Program-made: the position numbers and the translations under genes
Notes under the pieces: model-generated
Seen by the model: only the letters and a program-made list of their open reading frames with translations
Told to the model about the DNA's origin: nothing
Databases searched by the model: none
Assembly (NCBI GenBank): GCA_940337035.1
Contig: CALNHX010005214.1
Span: 1 to 64,000 of the forward strand
Source of the DNA: Agriotes lineatus
Lineage: Eukaryota > Arthropoda > Insecta > Coleoptera > Elateridae
Length of the DNA stretch: 64,000 bases
Reading direction: 5' to 3'
Shown: positions 1 to 11,235 of the stretch, piece after piece
How the letters are laid out: the number at the start of each line of letters is the position of its first letter
How positions within the stretch are numbered: position 1 is the first letter of the stretch

Positions 1-570
1 TTCCATCACACCTACGCCTTGGCGCAATAAGATCGCCGTTAACGACACACACCCACCTCCCTTGTTCAATCGCCTGAGTAGAACTGCCGACTCTCGCTTA
101 AGGCGAAACAGTTTATAAAACACTTGCTGAAGCAGCACGAGACGGGAAAAGGCTGGCGTCCCCGCAAATGGCGGGAACGCCGCGAAACGGCACACTCTGC
201 GACTTCTTCGATCAACGGCCCTCGGCTGAATGCCCCGCAAGGAGCGTTACGACGCTTGAAGTGGCGTGAGCCAAAACGGCGTTACCACGTGACCCTCGAC
301 AGCCAATGGCGATGCGCCCAATAAAACAAATAAGTTCCGGTAACAAAGAGAGCGCGAGGCCTCGCAGTCACACCAACAGCGTAAATTCTAGAAGGTTCGG
401 AAATCCTGCGAGCGTTAACACCCGATTGTCAAAGTACCAACAAAGGGGTGCCCCGGATGACGAGAAATACTGCGCTTAAGGCCAAATATGTGCAAAATCA
501 TTATTATGGAATTAGGCGATGGAGCCAAATAAGTAACTAAAAGGGTTTAACATACGGGCACGCTGCCCTA
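1..570. other. GC-richer segment of unknown identity
   Basis: This stretch is clearly less AT-rich than most of the window. The longest open frame (124-324, +) is arginine-rich and looks like chance coding in GC-rich DNA. I see no convincing gene, RNA gene or element terminus. It may be part of an element whose remainder lies left of the window. Confidence 0.3.
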
Positions 571-744
571 AAGCCTAGGTGGCTAATTAAAATACAAAAT
601 GACCTGACAAGACGTCCACCAACACGCTGGAAGGTCGACATTAAAAGAAGTCCAGGGCATGACTGGATGAATAAAACGCCAAACAGAGAGGAATGGAAGA
701 AATTAGGGGAGGCCTATATCCTGCAGTGGATAACAATAGGCTAA
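571..744 (+). pseudogene. LINE reverse-transcriptase ORF, extreme C-terminal fragment
   Basis: The frame ending at the TAA of 742-744 reads RRPPTRWKVDIKR, then DWMNKT, then REEWKKLGEAYILQW. This is the usual C-terminal tail of insect endonuclease/reverse-transcriptase LINE proteins: an Arg/Pro-Thr-Arg-Trp box, a D-W pair, an R-E-W-K-L-G-E-A-Y box and a final Q-W. A short A/T-rich tail with ATGAATGATGATGAAT follows the stop, as in a LINE 3' end. Only the last 50-60 codons remain, consistent with 5' truncation. A similar tail occurs on the minus strand near 55920-56200. The clade is uncertain. Confidence 0.6.
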
Positions 745-764
745 AAATGAATGAATGATGATGA

Positions 765-1235
765 ATAATAACTTTATGAAAGCATACCCATTCAAATCAG
801 TTACAGATATCTTCGCCTTGACAGCAACTTTAAACGCAGCTCGTTCAATTACTCAGGTTCAAATGAATTCACCTCACCAATTCCAATATTCTTAATTCTT
901 ATTGAATTAGTTAAATGGTCTTCTTCATGTTATAATTTGTTTTTATTTAATTCACACATGTTCCTTTTATTTTCACTGAATTTAATCTTTGGCACCCTTG
1001 TCAATTATTCCATAAATAAATAATTAATTATAAAAGAGTTTTATTCCTTATTTTTTTAATACAAAATAGCTTAGATGTACATTTTAGAATTCGAAAAAAC
1101 GGTTATTATTAATTAATATTTCACTACAGTAATCCCCATTTTATACAAAATGTTTTAAAACTAACAACCTGGATTATTTTTAACTACATACAGTATATTT
1201 TTGTTCTGACAATCTTATAAGTAACTTATTCACAT
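765..1235 (+). repeat. Dispersed repeat, inverted copy at 39010-39520
   Basis: This block matches the reverse complement of roughly 39010-39520 over several hundred bases. Shared strings include GAATTCACCTCACCAATTCC (about 864) and CTGGATTATTTTTAA (about 1171). The two copies are diverged with small indels. There is no coding potential, so a non-autonomous element or the UTR of an unseen element is likely. The LTR element at 1243 begins directly after it. Confidence 0.6.
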
Positions 1236-1242
1236 ATGAATT

Positions 1243-2728
1243 TGTAACACCTGTCCCTTCTCATAAGGGTTGTTAAACTCTACGCTCGTCGGGTAGCTAT
1301 TAAACAGTCGGAGATAATTTTGGTTCCTCAGATATATGATAGTTTAACATACAAAAACACCATCGGGATACAATTAAACAATTTAATGTATTTACCTACT
1401 GATACATTTCAACATTCATATACACAAGAAATTACAACCATAAATTCGTGTGTACGGCTGGAGCTGATAACAGGCGTTCTTATCTTGGCGGTCGGCCAAG
1501 CATTGCAGGTGCGGTTGATAAAAGATTCTGTCCCTGCGGAGTAGGTAGCTGGAAAAATCGAATTAAACGGTCTGCCAATTATACAATAAAACATATCACG
1601 GTTCTAGAAATTTAACTGATAAGACGCGGGTGAAGCCCGGCGTACTGCCTCTAAATTAATTTAGAAACGTCTGGAGACGGATAAACTAGAAACGCCGCAT
1701 TGCGTTAACAAATATGACTTTAATTTCATAGTCCGAACGCGAGCTCAATGTGGCCGCTTTTCCTCCAAAGCCGGCAGGGAAATTTCGTGCGCTCGGACTA
1801 TTTTCGACTGGCGAATTGGAATTACAATGTTATTGAGCTAGTGCTCGATCGGACTCGGAAAATATCAATAATTAACTTTAGTGAAGAGGATGCAATATTT
1901 AGCCACCAATTCAACTAAGTTCTGGGTTAATTAGTAATGACTTTAGTGAAGAGGATGCAATATTTAGCCACCAATTCAACTAAGTTCTGGGTTAGTTAGT
2001 AATGACTTTAGTGAAGAGGATGCAATATTTAGCCACCAATTCAACTAAGTTCTGGGTTAATTAGTAATGACTTTAGTGAAGAGGATGCAATATTTAGCCA
2101 CCAATTCAACTAAGTCCAGGTTTAATTAATAACGGTATTAGTGAAAAGGATGCAATATTTAGCCACCAATTCAACTAAGTTCAGGTTTAATTAATAACGG
2201 TATTAGTGAAAAGGATGCAATATTTAGCCACCAATTCAACTAAGTTCAGGTTTAATTAATAATGGCTTTAGTGAAAAGGATGCAATATTTAGCCACCAAT
2301 TCAACTAAGGCCCGGAATAATTAATAACGGTAACAGGTCGGAATTCGGCTTTCAGGGAAATAAATGGTTCCGGGAGAATCTCTTCGACAGGAACAGGGAT
2401 ACGGGCAGGTGGAACTGGGAACTGGAACTGGGATGGAAGTCTTAGCTGGGGAAGTAGATTCGGATCTCTGTGTCTCTCTGCCTTGGAATGATCTCCGCCG
2501 TTCGTTTTATGCGACTTCGAACGCCTCTAAAAGTGGGGAGAAACAGCGCGCGACGCACTTTTGTACTTACTGGATGTCACCGAACGTGGCGTCGGTCACT
2601 GCGCTCTGCTTATCGCCTCGTGCATTGACATTACGGAAATTACGATAACGTGAGATCAGACAAGGATCAAATTTAAATATTATATTAATATTCGGAAATA
2701 CAAATTTGATCTGCAGGTTAACGTTACA
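1243..2728 (-). repeat. 3' LTR (left copy) of the non-autonomous LTR element
   Basis: It is about 1486 bp, with TGTAAC/GTTACA ends and a close match to 4918-6337 along its length. The size difference from the other LTR (66 bp) equals one 65-bp internal repeat unit plus a base. Short open frames (2364-2648 here, 5973-6257 in the partner) are shared only because the LTRs are copies. Confidence 0.85.
1876..2330. repeat. 65-bp tandem repeat, 7 copies, inside the left LTR
   Basis: Units begin at 1876, 1941, 2006, 2071, 2136, 2201 and 2266. Each holds GATGCAATATTTAGCCACC and AATTCAACTAAG. The first four and last three units form two slightly different subtypes (GAAGAGG versus GAAAAGG). Confidence 0.9.
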
Positions 2729-4121
2729 TATGCCGGTCCCTTCGGAGGAAACGGGAGCTCGGTGGGTAACTTCTTCAAGGATTAAATTCTACTCTAATAA
2801 CAATACGGGGATCACCTGGAGATCTAGTATTTAATCGGACAGGACAAAAAACATTCATGCTAGGAAACGCGAGGGTACTAGAAATTTAACGGGCATTTTA
2901 TCGGGAACTATATACAGTATAAGTGAAATTATGTTTCTTTAGAAACTATATACAGGGCGAGTAAAATTTTAACTCTAAACTTGCTAGTTGAATAGGGATG
3001 AGGTTGCGGTTTCAACCTATATTCAATCAGGATATATATATACAGGATGCGTAAAATTTTAACGGGTGCTTTTTGGAACCTATATACAGGACGTGTAAAA
3101 TTTTACCGGGTGTTTCTTTGAAAACTATATACTGGATGAGTACAATATATACAGGACAAGTAAAATATTAACTCAAAACTTGCTAGTTGAATAGTGAGGT
3201 TGCGGTTTCAACCTATATTCAGTCCGGATATTTCTGCGGAGAAACATTACATATGAGATACACATGCAATATACAGGACAGGGCAGTGATCGCGGTTTCG
3301 ATCTACCGGTCCCTCAGGGTAGCATTCACATTCATACTGGGATTATGTATTCCTGGCAATGGCCTGGATGCCATTTCATGGGGTGCATTCTATTGCACAA
3401 AAATGTTCACTCGACGGAGTGAACGCGCGCTTCTTATAGGCACTGGGGCGATATGACACGTTCAAGGAGTGCACACAAACTCACATTGCAGGCGATTGCA
3501 AAACTGCGGTCTCAGTTTTCAATTCGGCCAACGTTCAAACTTCCAAATGTTCAAACATTCAACATTTAAACATTCAAAACTACTGAGCTGATACAATCGC
3601 TGTTTCGATCTGTATTTATACTCATATTCTATGGAGCGCTTTCTACATTAAGCTCTTCGGAACTTTCGCCTAGGTCGCGGTCTCGACCTTTATTCATTCC
3701 GGGATCCTCTCAGCGTGTGAAACATCTAGGTTCCAGGATAACCTATTCTCACACAATTCATTTACTGGAGAAATTGTAGAGGCTGCGGAGACCAGCATAC
3801 AATTTCTGAAAAACGGTGAACAGTAGTCGGGTACGGAAAACACATTCTCTCCTTCAATCTTCGACTAATCGTATACTATCTCCTGCCAGAATCCGGGTTC
3901 ACGGGGACAAGAGAGCACGCTTCAAAAGGAGAAATATCAGGGGAATTCATTCGCACTAACTAGGGCGGCATTCGGACTCACATTCGGAATTCATACACAC
4001 TTACATGTATCAATTTACAGGCGTACCAGGTGCTTACACGGGTAACTGCGGAATTTCTACGTACGAGACATCAGGATTGTCTCTGACGGACTGCGGACTA
4101 CGGATTTCTTCGGACGGGACA
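2729..4121. other. Non-coding interior of the LTR element
   Basis: Around 2890-3240 the motif TATATACAGG followed by GTAAAATTTTAAC recurs several times, and the phrase GAGGTTGCGGTTTCAACC occurs twice (about 3000 and 3190). No retroviral-type protein motif was found in any frame. Confidence 0.5.
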
Positions 4122-4621
4122 CAGAAGACGGTACTACGCGGGCGGTCCGTAGTATTGTCGGGGATTAGCTAGGGCTGCTCGGGGTCGCAAAATCCCGTAC
4201 CAGCAGTAAAGCCGCTGGTCCCTGAGGGTCGCAGAAGACGGTACTACGCGGGCGGACATCTGGGCTGTCTTGGACGGTCCGTAGTATCTTCGGACATCAG
4301 CTAGGACTTCTCGGGATCGCAAAATCCCGTACCAGCAATGAAGCCGCTGGTCCCTGAGGGTCGCAGAAGATGGTACTACGCGGGCGGACATCTGGGCTGT
4401 CCTGGACGGTCCGTAGTATCTTCGGACATTAACTAGAGCACCTCGGGGTCGCAAAATCCCGTACCAGCAGTGAAGCCGCTGGTCCCTGAGGGTCGCAGAA
4501 GATGGTACTACGCGGGCGGTCAGTAGTATTGTCGGACATCTTCATCTGGCATTCGCTCGGGTGCCTCGGGGTTGCTAGACCCGAATCAGCTGATGAGACT
4601 GATCCCTGAGGGTCGCAGAAG
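4122..4621. repeat. 110-132 bp tandem repeat in the LTR element interior
   Basis: CAGAAG(A)CGGTACTACGCGGG-type unit starts occur at 4122, 4232, 4364 and 4496, with a fifth partial start near 4616. The units share AAAATCCCGTACCAGCA and GCCGCTGGTCCCTGAGGG. An open minus-strand frame over 4134-4454 is itself a repeat of the unit and is probably not a gene. The block sits just downstream of the primer binding site in element orientation, where a leader would be. Confidence 0.85.
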
Positions 4622-4898
4622 GACTTTCTGGACTAGACAGGATCTAGACAGGATTTTATCTGGAGAGGACAGGAGCTGGATGGACGGGTATCTGGGAATT
4701 CTAGACTGGGACATTTCGGTTTCTGGGCTCTGGTAGATTTCTCTGGACGGCTAGACTGTAACAGGTTTTGTGCATTATTTAAATCACAACAAAATTTACT
4801 GGTTATCGGTATTTGCAGAGTTTATCGGTCTCGGGCGCCATCTGGACACAGGAGCTGCATGTGCATGTTTGCTAAACTATGTATATATCTGAGTCTAG

Positions 4899-4916
4899 GT
4901 CCCTGCTCGGGCGCCA
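4899..4916 (-). other. Primer binding site (lysine tRNA type)
   Basis: The minus strand reads TGGCGCCCGAGCAGGGAC, one base from the GTTACA end of the 5' LTR. Retroviral lysine-tRNA primer sites have nearly this sequence. It fixes the element's orientation as minus. Confidence 0.85.
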
Positions 4917-4917
4917 T

Positions 4918-6337
4918 TGTAACACCTGTCCCTTCTCATAAGGGTTGTTAAACTCTACGCTCGTATTGTAGCTATTAAACAGTCGGAGATAATTTTGGTT
5001 CCTCAGATATATGGTAGTTTAACATACAAAAACACCATCGGGATACAATTAACAATTTAATGTATTTACCTACTGATACATTTCAACATTCATATACACA
5101 AGAAATTACAACCATAAATTCGTGTGTACGGCTGGAGCTGATAACAGGCGTTCTTATCTCGGCGGTCGGCCAGGCATTGCAGGTGTGGTTGATAAGAGAT
5201 TCTGTCCCTGCGGAGTAGGTAGCTGGAAAAATCGAATTAAACGGTCTGCCAATTATACAATAAAACATATCACGGTTCTGGAGATTTAACTGATAAGACG
5301 CGGGTGAAGCCCGGCGTACTACCTCTAAATTAATTTAGGGACGTCTGGAGACGGATAAACTAGAAACGCCGCATTGCGTTAACAAATATGACTTTAATTT
5401 CGTAGTCCGAACGCGAGCTCAATGTAGCCGCTTTTCCTCCAAAGCCGGCCGGGAAATTTCGTGCGCTCGGACTATTTTCGACTGGCAAATTGGAATTACA
5501 ATGTTATCGAGCTAGTGCTCGATCGGACTCGGAAAATATCAATAATTAACTTTAGTGAAGAGGATGCAATATTTAGCCACCAATTCAACTAAGTTCTGGG
5601 TTAATTAGTAATGACTTTAGTGAAGAGGATGCAATATTTAGCCACCAATTCAACTAAGTTCTGGGTTAATTAGTAATGACTTTAGTGAAGAGGATGCAAT
5701 ATTTAGCCACCAATTCAACTAAGTCCAGGTTTAATTAATAATGGCTTTAGTGAAAAGGATGCAATATTTAGCCACCAATTCAACTAAGTTCAGGTTTAAT
5801 TAATAACGGTATTAGTGAAAAGGATGCAATATTTAGCCACCAATTCAACTAAGTTCAGGTTTAATTAATAATGGCTTTAGTGAAAAGGATGCAATATTTA
5901 GCCACCAATTCAACTAAGGCCCAGAATAATTAATAACGGTAACAGGTCGGGATTCGGCTTTCAGGGAAATAAATGGTTCCGGGAGAATCTCTTCGGCAGG
6001 AACAGGGATACGGGCAGGTGGAACTGGGAACTGGAACTGGGATGGAAGTCTTCGCTGGGGAAGTAGATTCGGACCTCTGTGTCTCTCTGCCTCGGAATGA
6101 TTTCCGCCGTTCGTTTTATGCGACTTCGAACGCCTCTAAAAGTGGGGAGAAACAGCGCGCGACGCACTTTTGTACTTACTGGATGTCACCGAACGTGACG
6201 TCGGTCACTGCGCTCTGCTTATCGCCTCGTGCATTGACATTACGGAAATTACGATAACGTGAGGTCGGACAAGGATCAAATTTAAATAATATATTAATAT
6301 TCGGATATACAAATTTGATCTGCAGGTAAACGTTACA
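4918..6337 (-). repeat. 5' LTR (right copy) of the non-autonomous LTR element
   Basis: It is about 1420 bp and begins TGTAACACC and ends CGTTACA on the + strand. It is followed directly by the AATT target duplication. It differs from the left LTR by scattered substitutions and one fewer 65-bp unit, so the insertion is not brand new. Confidence 0.85.
5550..5940. repeat. 65-bp tandem repeat, 6 copies, inside the right LTR
   Basis: This is the same unit as at 1876-2330, starting at 5550, 5615, 5680, 5745, 5810 and 5875. One unit fewer than in the left LTR implies unit loss or gain after insertion. Confidence 0.9.
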
Positions 6338-6341
6338 AATT

Positions 6342-6744
6342 CAGCTTAGAACTTTCATATTTCTTTAAACTAACTTTTAGTTTGTAATAATTATTAATTA
6401 CCTTTTAATTATAAATTGCTTTCTGTTAACATCAACAACCCTTCGTATAACTCAAAGATGATAATTTTAATTTATATTTTAGAACCTTATTTTGACAATT
6501 AAATGTATTTCCTGATTTGAATTTTATATCTAATTTCTTAATGATGTTTGAATAGTTCGTCTGTTATTTTCTGCTTAACTTCATCCTTGTATTTTAATAA
6601 TTAGATAGTTTTCTATCCATAAATACTTTTCTATCTAGAAATTTACTTTTAACAATAAAGCAGCAGTCCTGGTAGACAACTATCACAATATCTTGTAATT
6701 TGTTAAGTTGTGATCCATTTTACAAATAGGATTCAGATCATTAG
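6342..6744. other. AT-rich spacer, nothing recognised
   Basis: This is AT-rich DNA between the LTR element and the copia element. It is presumably the older background into which both inserted. No gene or terminus was seen. Confidence 0.4.
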
Positions 6745-6749
6745 CATCA

Positions 6750-8556
6750 TGTTGAAATATATCAAAATAATACAACCCCAGTAGTTATAATAGGCACCAG
6801 TAGGTGCAATGTATAGAAACTTTTCACCTGTAGTTCATATACAGAAATAAAGTTATCACAGGGGTGAAACTGAGACCTAAGTATTCGTTCGCAACAAGAA
6901 AAGTTCGTTGGGCACTCCATCGGGTCGGGGAGCCGGAAATTTACAACCCGTAATACGCAGTCGCAGACAAGAATATCGATTTTGACGTCACATAACCTTG
7001 CGTTTCCCAACGCCGTAGTTGTTTGCTTGTTAAGGTTAAGTGCTTCGTTTTGCTAATAACAGTAAGTATTGCCTATATTTTGTTTAAATACTTGTTAATT
7101 TTAATGTCTATTACGTTGATTCAGCTCCTGAATTCTTAGTTTGTTTACAGCGACAGCGAAATAAACATCCATATTTAATTTTGAAATACCTATTGCCTCA
7201 TGTACCCATTAACTAAAATAGTTAATTTTTTCAGTTATAAATGTCCTTTGCACGGTGCTAATGGTCAGCACGAAACAGAAGTCGACCTGCTTTCCTGGCT
7301 GCAAGAAATTGGTACTACAGGTCAGTGTAAGCATTTTATAAATCTCTGTACCGGATTCTTTAACTTCCGAGGCATTAGAAGTAATCGTTAGGTATTCCTA
7401 CAAATGTGGTAGAAGCTAATACAGTTTTATCTTCATGTTATGATCAGCCTTTGACATCTTCAAATGTATGTACATGTTTTGACGTATCAGCTAATTTCTT
7501 TCCTTTATAAAATAATGAAATAAGCAACAGTAATAATTTTCATTAGTAATATAACAAGGGCGAGATACACTTACTGATAATTTTGCACATGCCAAGGGTT
7601 GAGTGCTGGTTGCAATGAAAACTGTTGCGAGGGCAGTTTTCTAAGGGCAATCAGCACGATGACTCTTGGTACGGGTAAAATTATATGTAAGTGTGTTGCC
7701 CGCGTTTATATTTTTTAAAGTTTATATATTTTTATATTTTTCAGTCATGTCACAATCGTGTGTAATAATCAACATTAGATTATTTATCAAAATTATTCAG
7801 GATTATTTATATGCATTTCTTTCTGTTACCGATTTTGAACCTAGTTTGGAGAATAACTTCAAGCAGTTCTACAAATCATCAATAGGTTTTGGAGAAACTG
7901 CCCTGACGATGCCCACATCTTCAAATTTGTCAAGGAGAAGCATAAGCCGAATACCTCCATTACCCAAGAACATCGGAAGAAAATGGCTGCGAAGTATTGT
8001 TATTTATTCTTTATGTTTATAAATAATACATATATTTTATTTAATTCGATGTTGTTTTATAAGCATTTATTTTTTGTTCTAGAATTTAATATTTATTGTA
8101 TTGTATATTATTTCTGCTGAATGTATTTACTACATTAATATAGTTTTTTTTACTAGTGCTGTCCTTATATAATTGTTTTATTTACATTAAAAGTTGTACT
8201 CTTGTAATTTGTATTTAAGAAATAATTTGTAAATTTTAATTGCTAATGCCTAATTCAGCATTAACAATTAAAGTTTATGAATTATTTTTTAAATCAAATT
8301 TTAATCACAAAATATTTTTTTAAATTAATGAGATTGGAGGGTTGCCTATACGCGCCATTTAAATTTCCCGCTAGCGCCGTTTAAATCTACCGCTCATTGT
8401 GTAATTTGCCATTTGGCACCAGGGTGCAGCTTTGTGAAAAAATGGTGGCGTGTTGCCAACGTTTAGCATGGGGGATTCGCTTCTATTAGTTACTGTTTTG
8501 TGAAAGTTAGTCTGTGCAGAGCACTCGTTGCAAGCTGCTGCGTTTTATTTACAACA
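6750..8556 (+). repeat. Copia 5' LTR, interrupted
   Basis: 6750-6855 and 8510-8556 together correspond to the 3' LTR at 12526-12700. The 3' copy has about 18 extra bases (GGAGAAGGTAAAAGGTGA) next to GTCTGTGCAGAG. The intervening 6856-8502 is foreign. The 5' promoter half is separated from the transcript start region, so transcription from this LTR is probably disabled. Confidence 0.85.
6856..8502. mobile_element. Unidentified 1.65-kb insertion in the copia 5' LTR
   Basis: It is flanked by AAAGTTA (6849-6855 and 8503-8509), a candidate 7-bp target duplication. The ends are TCACAGGGG on the left and GTTTTGTG on the right, so terminal inversion is at most CACA. Two gene-like pieces sit inside. 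One is 7234-7319, bounded by an AG acceptor and a GTCAGT donor and reading YKCPLHGANGQHETEVDLL. The other is 7745-8022, after a TTTTTCAG acceptor and reading through SLENNFKQFYKSSIGFGE to a stop. The exon phases would join. I do not recognise the protein; the piece could be a captured host gene or a non-autonomous transposon. Confidence 0.5.
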
Positions 8557-8571
8557 GGTTATGGGCCGAGC
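8557..8571 (+). other. Copia primer binding site (initiator Met tRNA half)
   Basis: GGTTATGGGCCGAGC directly follows the LTR end. Copia-group elements prime from an internal cut of initiator methionine tRNA, giving a GTTATGGGCC-type site. Confidence 0.8.
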
Positions 8572-8613
8572 TAGTAGTTCAGTGTTGAAATTGTTGTGAC
8601 GAGTAGCACAAGA

Positions 8614-9582
8614 ATGGCTGCAAATTATCTAATGAGTGTTCCGAAACTGAAAGGACGTGAGAATTACGATGATTGGGCATTTGCTGCCGAAAACTTCCTA
8701 GTACTCGAAGGGTTGAAGGAGTGCATTCAAGACAAGGCAGCAGACCAAACAAAGGACGCCAAAGCAAAAGCGAGGCTGATTTTAACAATAGATACATCTC
8801 TTTATGTGCATATAAAAGAGGCAGAGACGACTAAAGAGTTGTGGGGTAAGTTGAAATCATTGTTTGACGACTCGGGTCATGCGAGGAAGATCAGTTTGCT
8901 TCGTAGCTTAATATCAATTCGTTTAGAAAACTGTGATTCTATGACAATGTACGTGAATCAGATTGTTGAAACGGGACAAAAATTGAAAGATACAGGCTTC
9001 GAAATAAACAATGAGTGGATCGGATCATTGCTTTTAGCAGGTTTGCTGGAGAAATTTTCGCCCATGATAATGGCAATTAAACATTCCGAAATCAAAATAA
9101 CGACGGACTCCATTAAAACAAAGTTATTAGACATGGGAAGTGACGTAGAAACCGGAAGCGCGTTTGCAGGAAAAGCAAGTTGGCAGCATAACAAGAACAG
9201 ATATGGTGTTGGCAGCACTAGTTCACCAGCGGTCAATAGAACTAATCCCAAAAAGGATGTAAAATGTTATAAATGTAAACAAATGGGGCATTTCAAAAAC
9301 AGATGTCCAAATGTTGCACCTTCAGACAACGAAAACCGTGGATTTAAGCAAAAACCAACTAATTCTTTTAGTGCAGTGTTTTTAAGCGGTAAATTTGGTA
9401 TAAATGACGGGTACGTGGACTCTGGGGCAAGCGTTCATTTGACGGCTAATCAGAACGAGATTAAAAATGTGTCGAGGCCCATGGAAGTGCAAGAAATTAT
9501 GGTTGCAAATAAAACAACGATTCCAGTGTTGTGTTCGGGTAGTGTGGACATTGAAAAATCAAACAAACAATGTTACAGTTAA
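8614..9582 (+). pseudogene. gag: Copia gag-protease region
   Basis: From the ATG at 8614 (MAANYLMSVPKLKGRENYDDW) this reads 322 codons. Residues 15-165 look like the copia UBN2-type gag core. A zinc knuckle of form C-X2-C-X4-H-X4-C lies at about 218-231 (CYKCKQMGHFKNRC). The aspartic protease motif DSGAS begins at about residue 269. The frame stops at TAA 9580-9582 inside the protease/linker region, where an intact element would read on into integrase. The frame after the stop is the same, but the bases around 9561-9585 also read well in another frame, so a compensated micro-indel is likely. Gag packages the RNA and the protease matures the polyprotein. Confidence 0.88.
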
Positions 9583-11235
9583 AATGCTTTGTGTGTTCCT
9601 GAGTTAACAACAAACTTATTATCAGTGAGTCAGCTAATAAAAAATGGAAACACTGTGAATTTTGAAGCGAATTGTTGCAAGATCTACAATAAGCAGAATG
9701 AGGTAATGGCCACAGCTGATCTAGTTGATGGTGTCTACAGATTAAACATTAAAAAACCACAGCAATGTTTGGTAGCGGCATCAGTGACAGCCACAGGTGA
9801 GATATGGCATCGCAGATTTGGACACATAAATGGCGACGACTTGAATAAGATGAAAAATGGTTCAGTAAACGGACTTTCATATTCTGATGAAACAAAAGGG
9901 AACAAGCAGAATTGTGTAGTATGCTGTGAAGGAAAACAATCGAGACTACCATTTCCGCGTAAAGGCACAAGAACTAATAGTTTACTAGAGACCGTACACG
10001 CTGATGTGTGTAGACCTATGGAAGTTAAATCCATCGGCGGATACAAATATTTTCTAGTCATAGAAGATGATTTCAGTCGCATGGCTTTTGTATATTTCTT
10101 AAAAACAAAGGATGAAGTGCTTGGTTGTTTCAAAGAATTTAAAATCATGGTTGAAAATCAGAACAATACTAAAATTAAATGTCTCAGAACGGACAACGGA
10201 GGCGAATTTTGTAGCAAAGAATTTGAAAATCTCTTAAAAAGAGACGGAATAATTCACCAAAAGACCACCCCATATACTCCGCAACAGAATGGTTTAGCTG
10301 AGAGATTAAATCGCACTGTCGTTGAGAAAGCGAGGTGTTTACTGTTCGATGCAGGTTTAGAGAAGAAATTTTGGGCAGAGGCTGTGAGTACTGCTGTATA
10401 CTTGAGAAATAGATCAATAGCTTCGGGATTGAATAACAAAACACCATTTGAACTCTGGACAGGGAGAAAACCTGATGTAAGTAACCTTAGAATTTTTGGT
10501 AGTACAGTTATGGTGCATGTGTCCAAACATAAAAGATTGAAATGGGACAAGAGAGCAGAAAAAGGGATTCTTGTGGGTTATGGCGAAACTATTAAAGGCT
10601 ATAGAGTATACGATCCAAGTAAAAACTCCGTAACAATCAGCAGGGATGTCATCATAATGGAAAATGAAGAACACAAAGTTGACATGATAAACAGTGAAGC
10701 AAACATAAGCGTGGACAAAAATGAAGAAATATCAGCTTCAGTGGGGGATAGCGAAGATGAAAATCCTCAGAGAGTTGAACCAGATGAGATGAATAGCTTT
10801 GAAGAAAATGAAGAGCTTATTGAAAGCGATGACAGCGACTACATTCCTCAAGATGAAGTAGAAGTTCCAGATTCAAGACGGATATCCGAAAGGAAACCGA
10901 AGCCCAGAAAATTTGATGATTATGTGACTTACATGTGCACAGGAAACGTTGACATGAACATTGATCCAGTCACAGTTGTGGATGCTTTGTCAAGGCCAGA
11001 TAAAGCTAATTGGAAACAGGCAATGATGGAAGAACTACAATCTTTTGAAGAAACTAAAGCGTGGGAGTTGGCGGATGCTCCAGAAGACGGGACTATTGTG
11101 AAGTGTAAGTGGGTTTTTAAAAGAAAAAGTGATGCTGAAAATAAAGTGCGCTATAGAGCAAGGTTAGGAGCGAAAGGTTTTTCCCAAAAACCGGGTATTG
11201 ACTTTGATGAAACTTTTTCACCTGTAGTTAGTTAG
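9583..11235 (+). pseudogene. pol: Copia integrase and start of reverse transcriptase
   Basis: The frame reads VPELTTNLLSVSQL, then the HHCC zinc domain (WHRRFGH at about 9804, then CVVCCEGKQ). The integrase core follows, with catalytic Asp at 10003, Asp at 10192 (RTDNGGEF) and Glu at 10300 (GLAERLN), i.e. a D,D-35-E arrangement. An acidic linker follows, then WKQAMMEELQSFEE and WVFKRK, the start of copia RT. It breaks at FDETFSPVVS/stop (11233-11235), where the RT continues in another frame. Integrase joins the cDNA to chromosomal DNA; all three catalytic residues survive here. Confidence 0.9.

Larger units (their letters stand above)
1243..6337 (-). mobile_element. Non-autonomous LTR retrotransposon, complete, minus orientation
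   Basis: Two direct repeats of about 1.45 kb (1243-2728 and 4918-6337) start TGTAAC and end GTTACA. They are flanked by the 4-bp target duplication AATT (1239-1242 and 6338-6341). A lysine-tRNA-type primer binding site lies on the minus strand one base inside the right-hand LTR, so that LTR is the 5' one. The 2.2-kb interior (2729-4917) has no gag, protease, RT, RNase H or integrase, only short frames and internal repeats. The element therefore needs enzymes in trans, like TRIM/LARD-type elements. A 4-bp TSD and a Lys PBS fit the Gypsy/Ty3 group, but with no coding region that is inference. Confidence 0.85.

Noticed and set aside
2364..2648. Open frame repeated in both LTRs (also 5973-6257)
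   Set aside because: It is conserved only because the LTRs are duplicates. It has no domain and lies in regulatory LTR DNA.
4134..4454. Minus-strand frame of 106 codons in the LTR element interior
   Set aside because: It is an open reading of the 110-132-bp tandem repeat, with repeating peptide units and no known domain.
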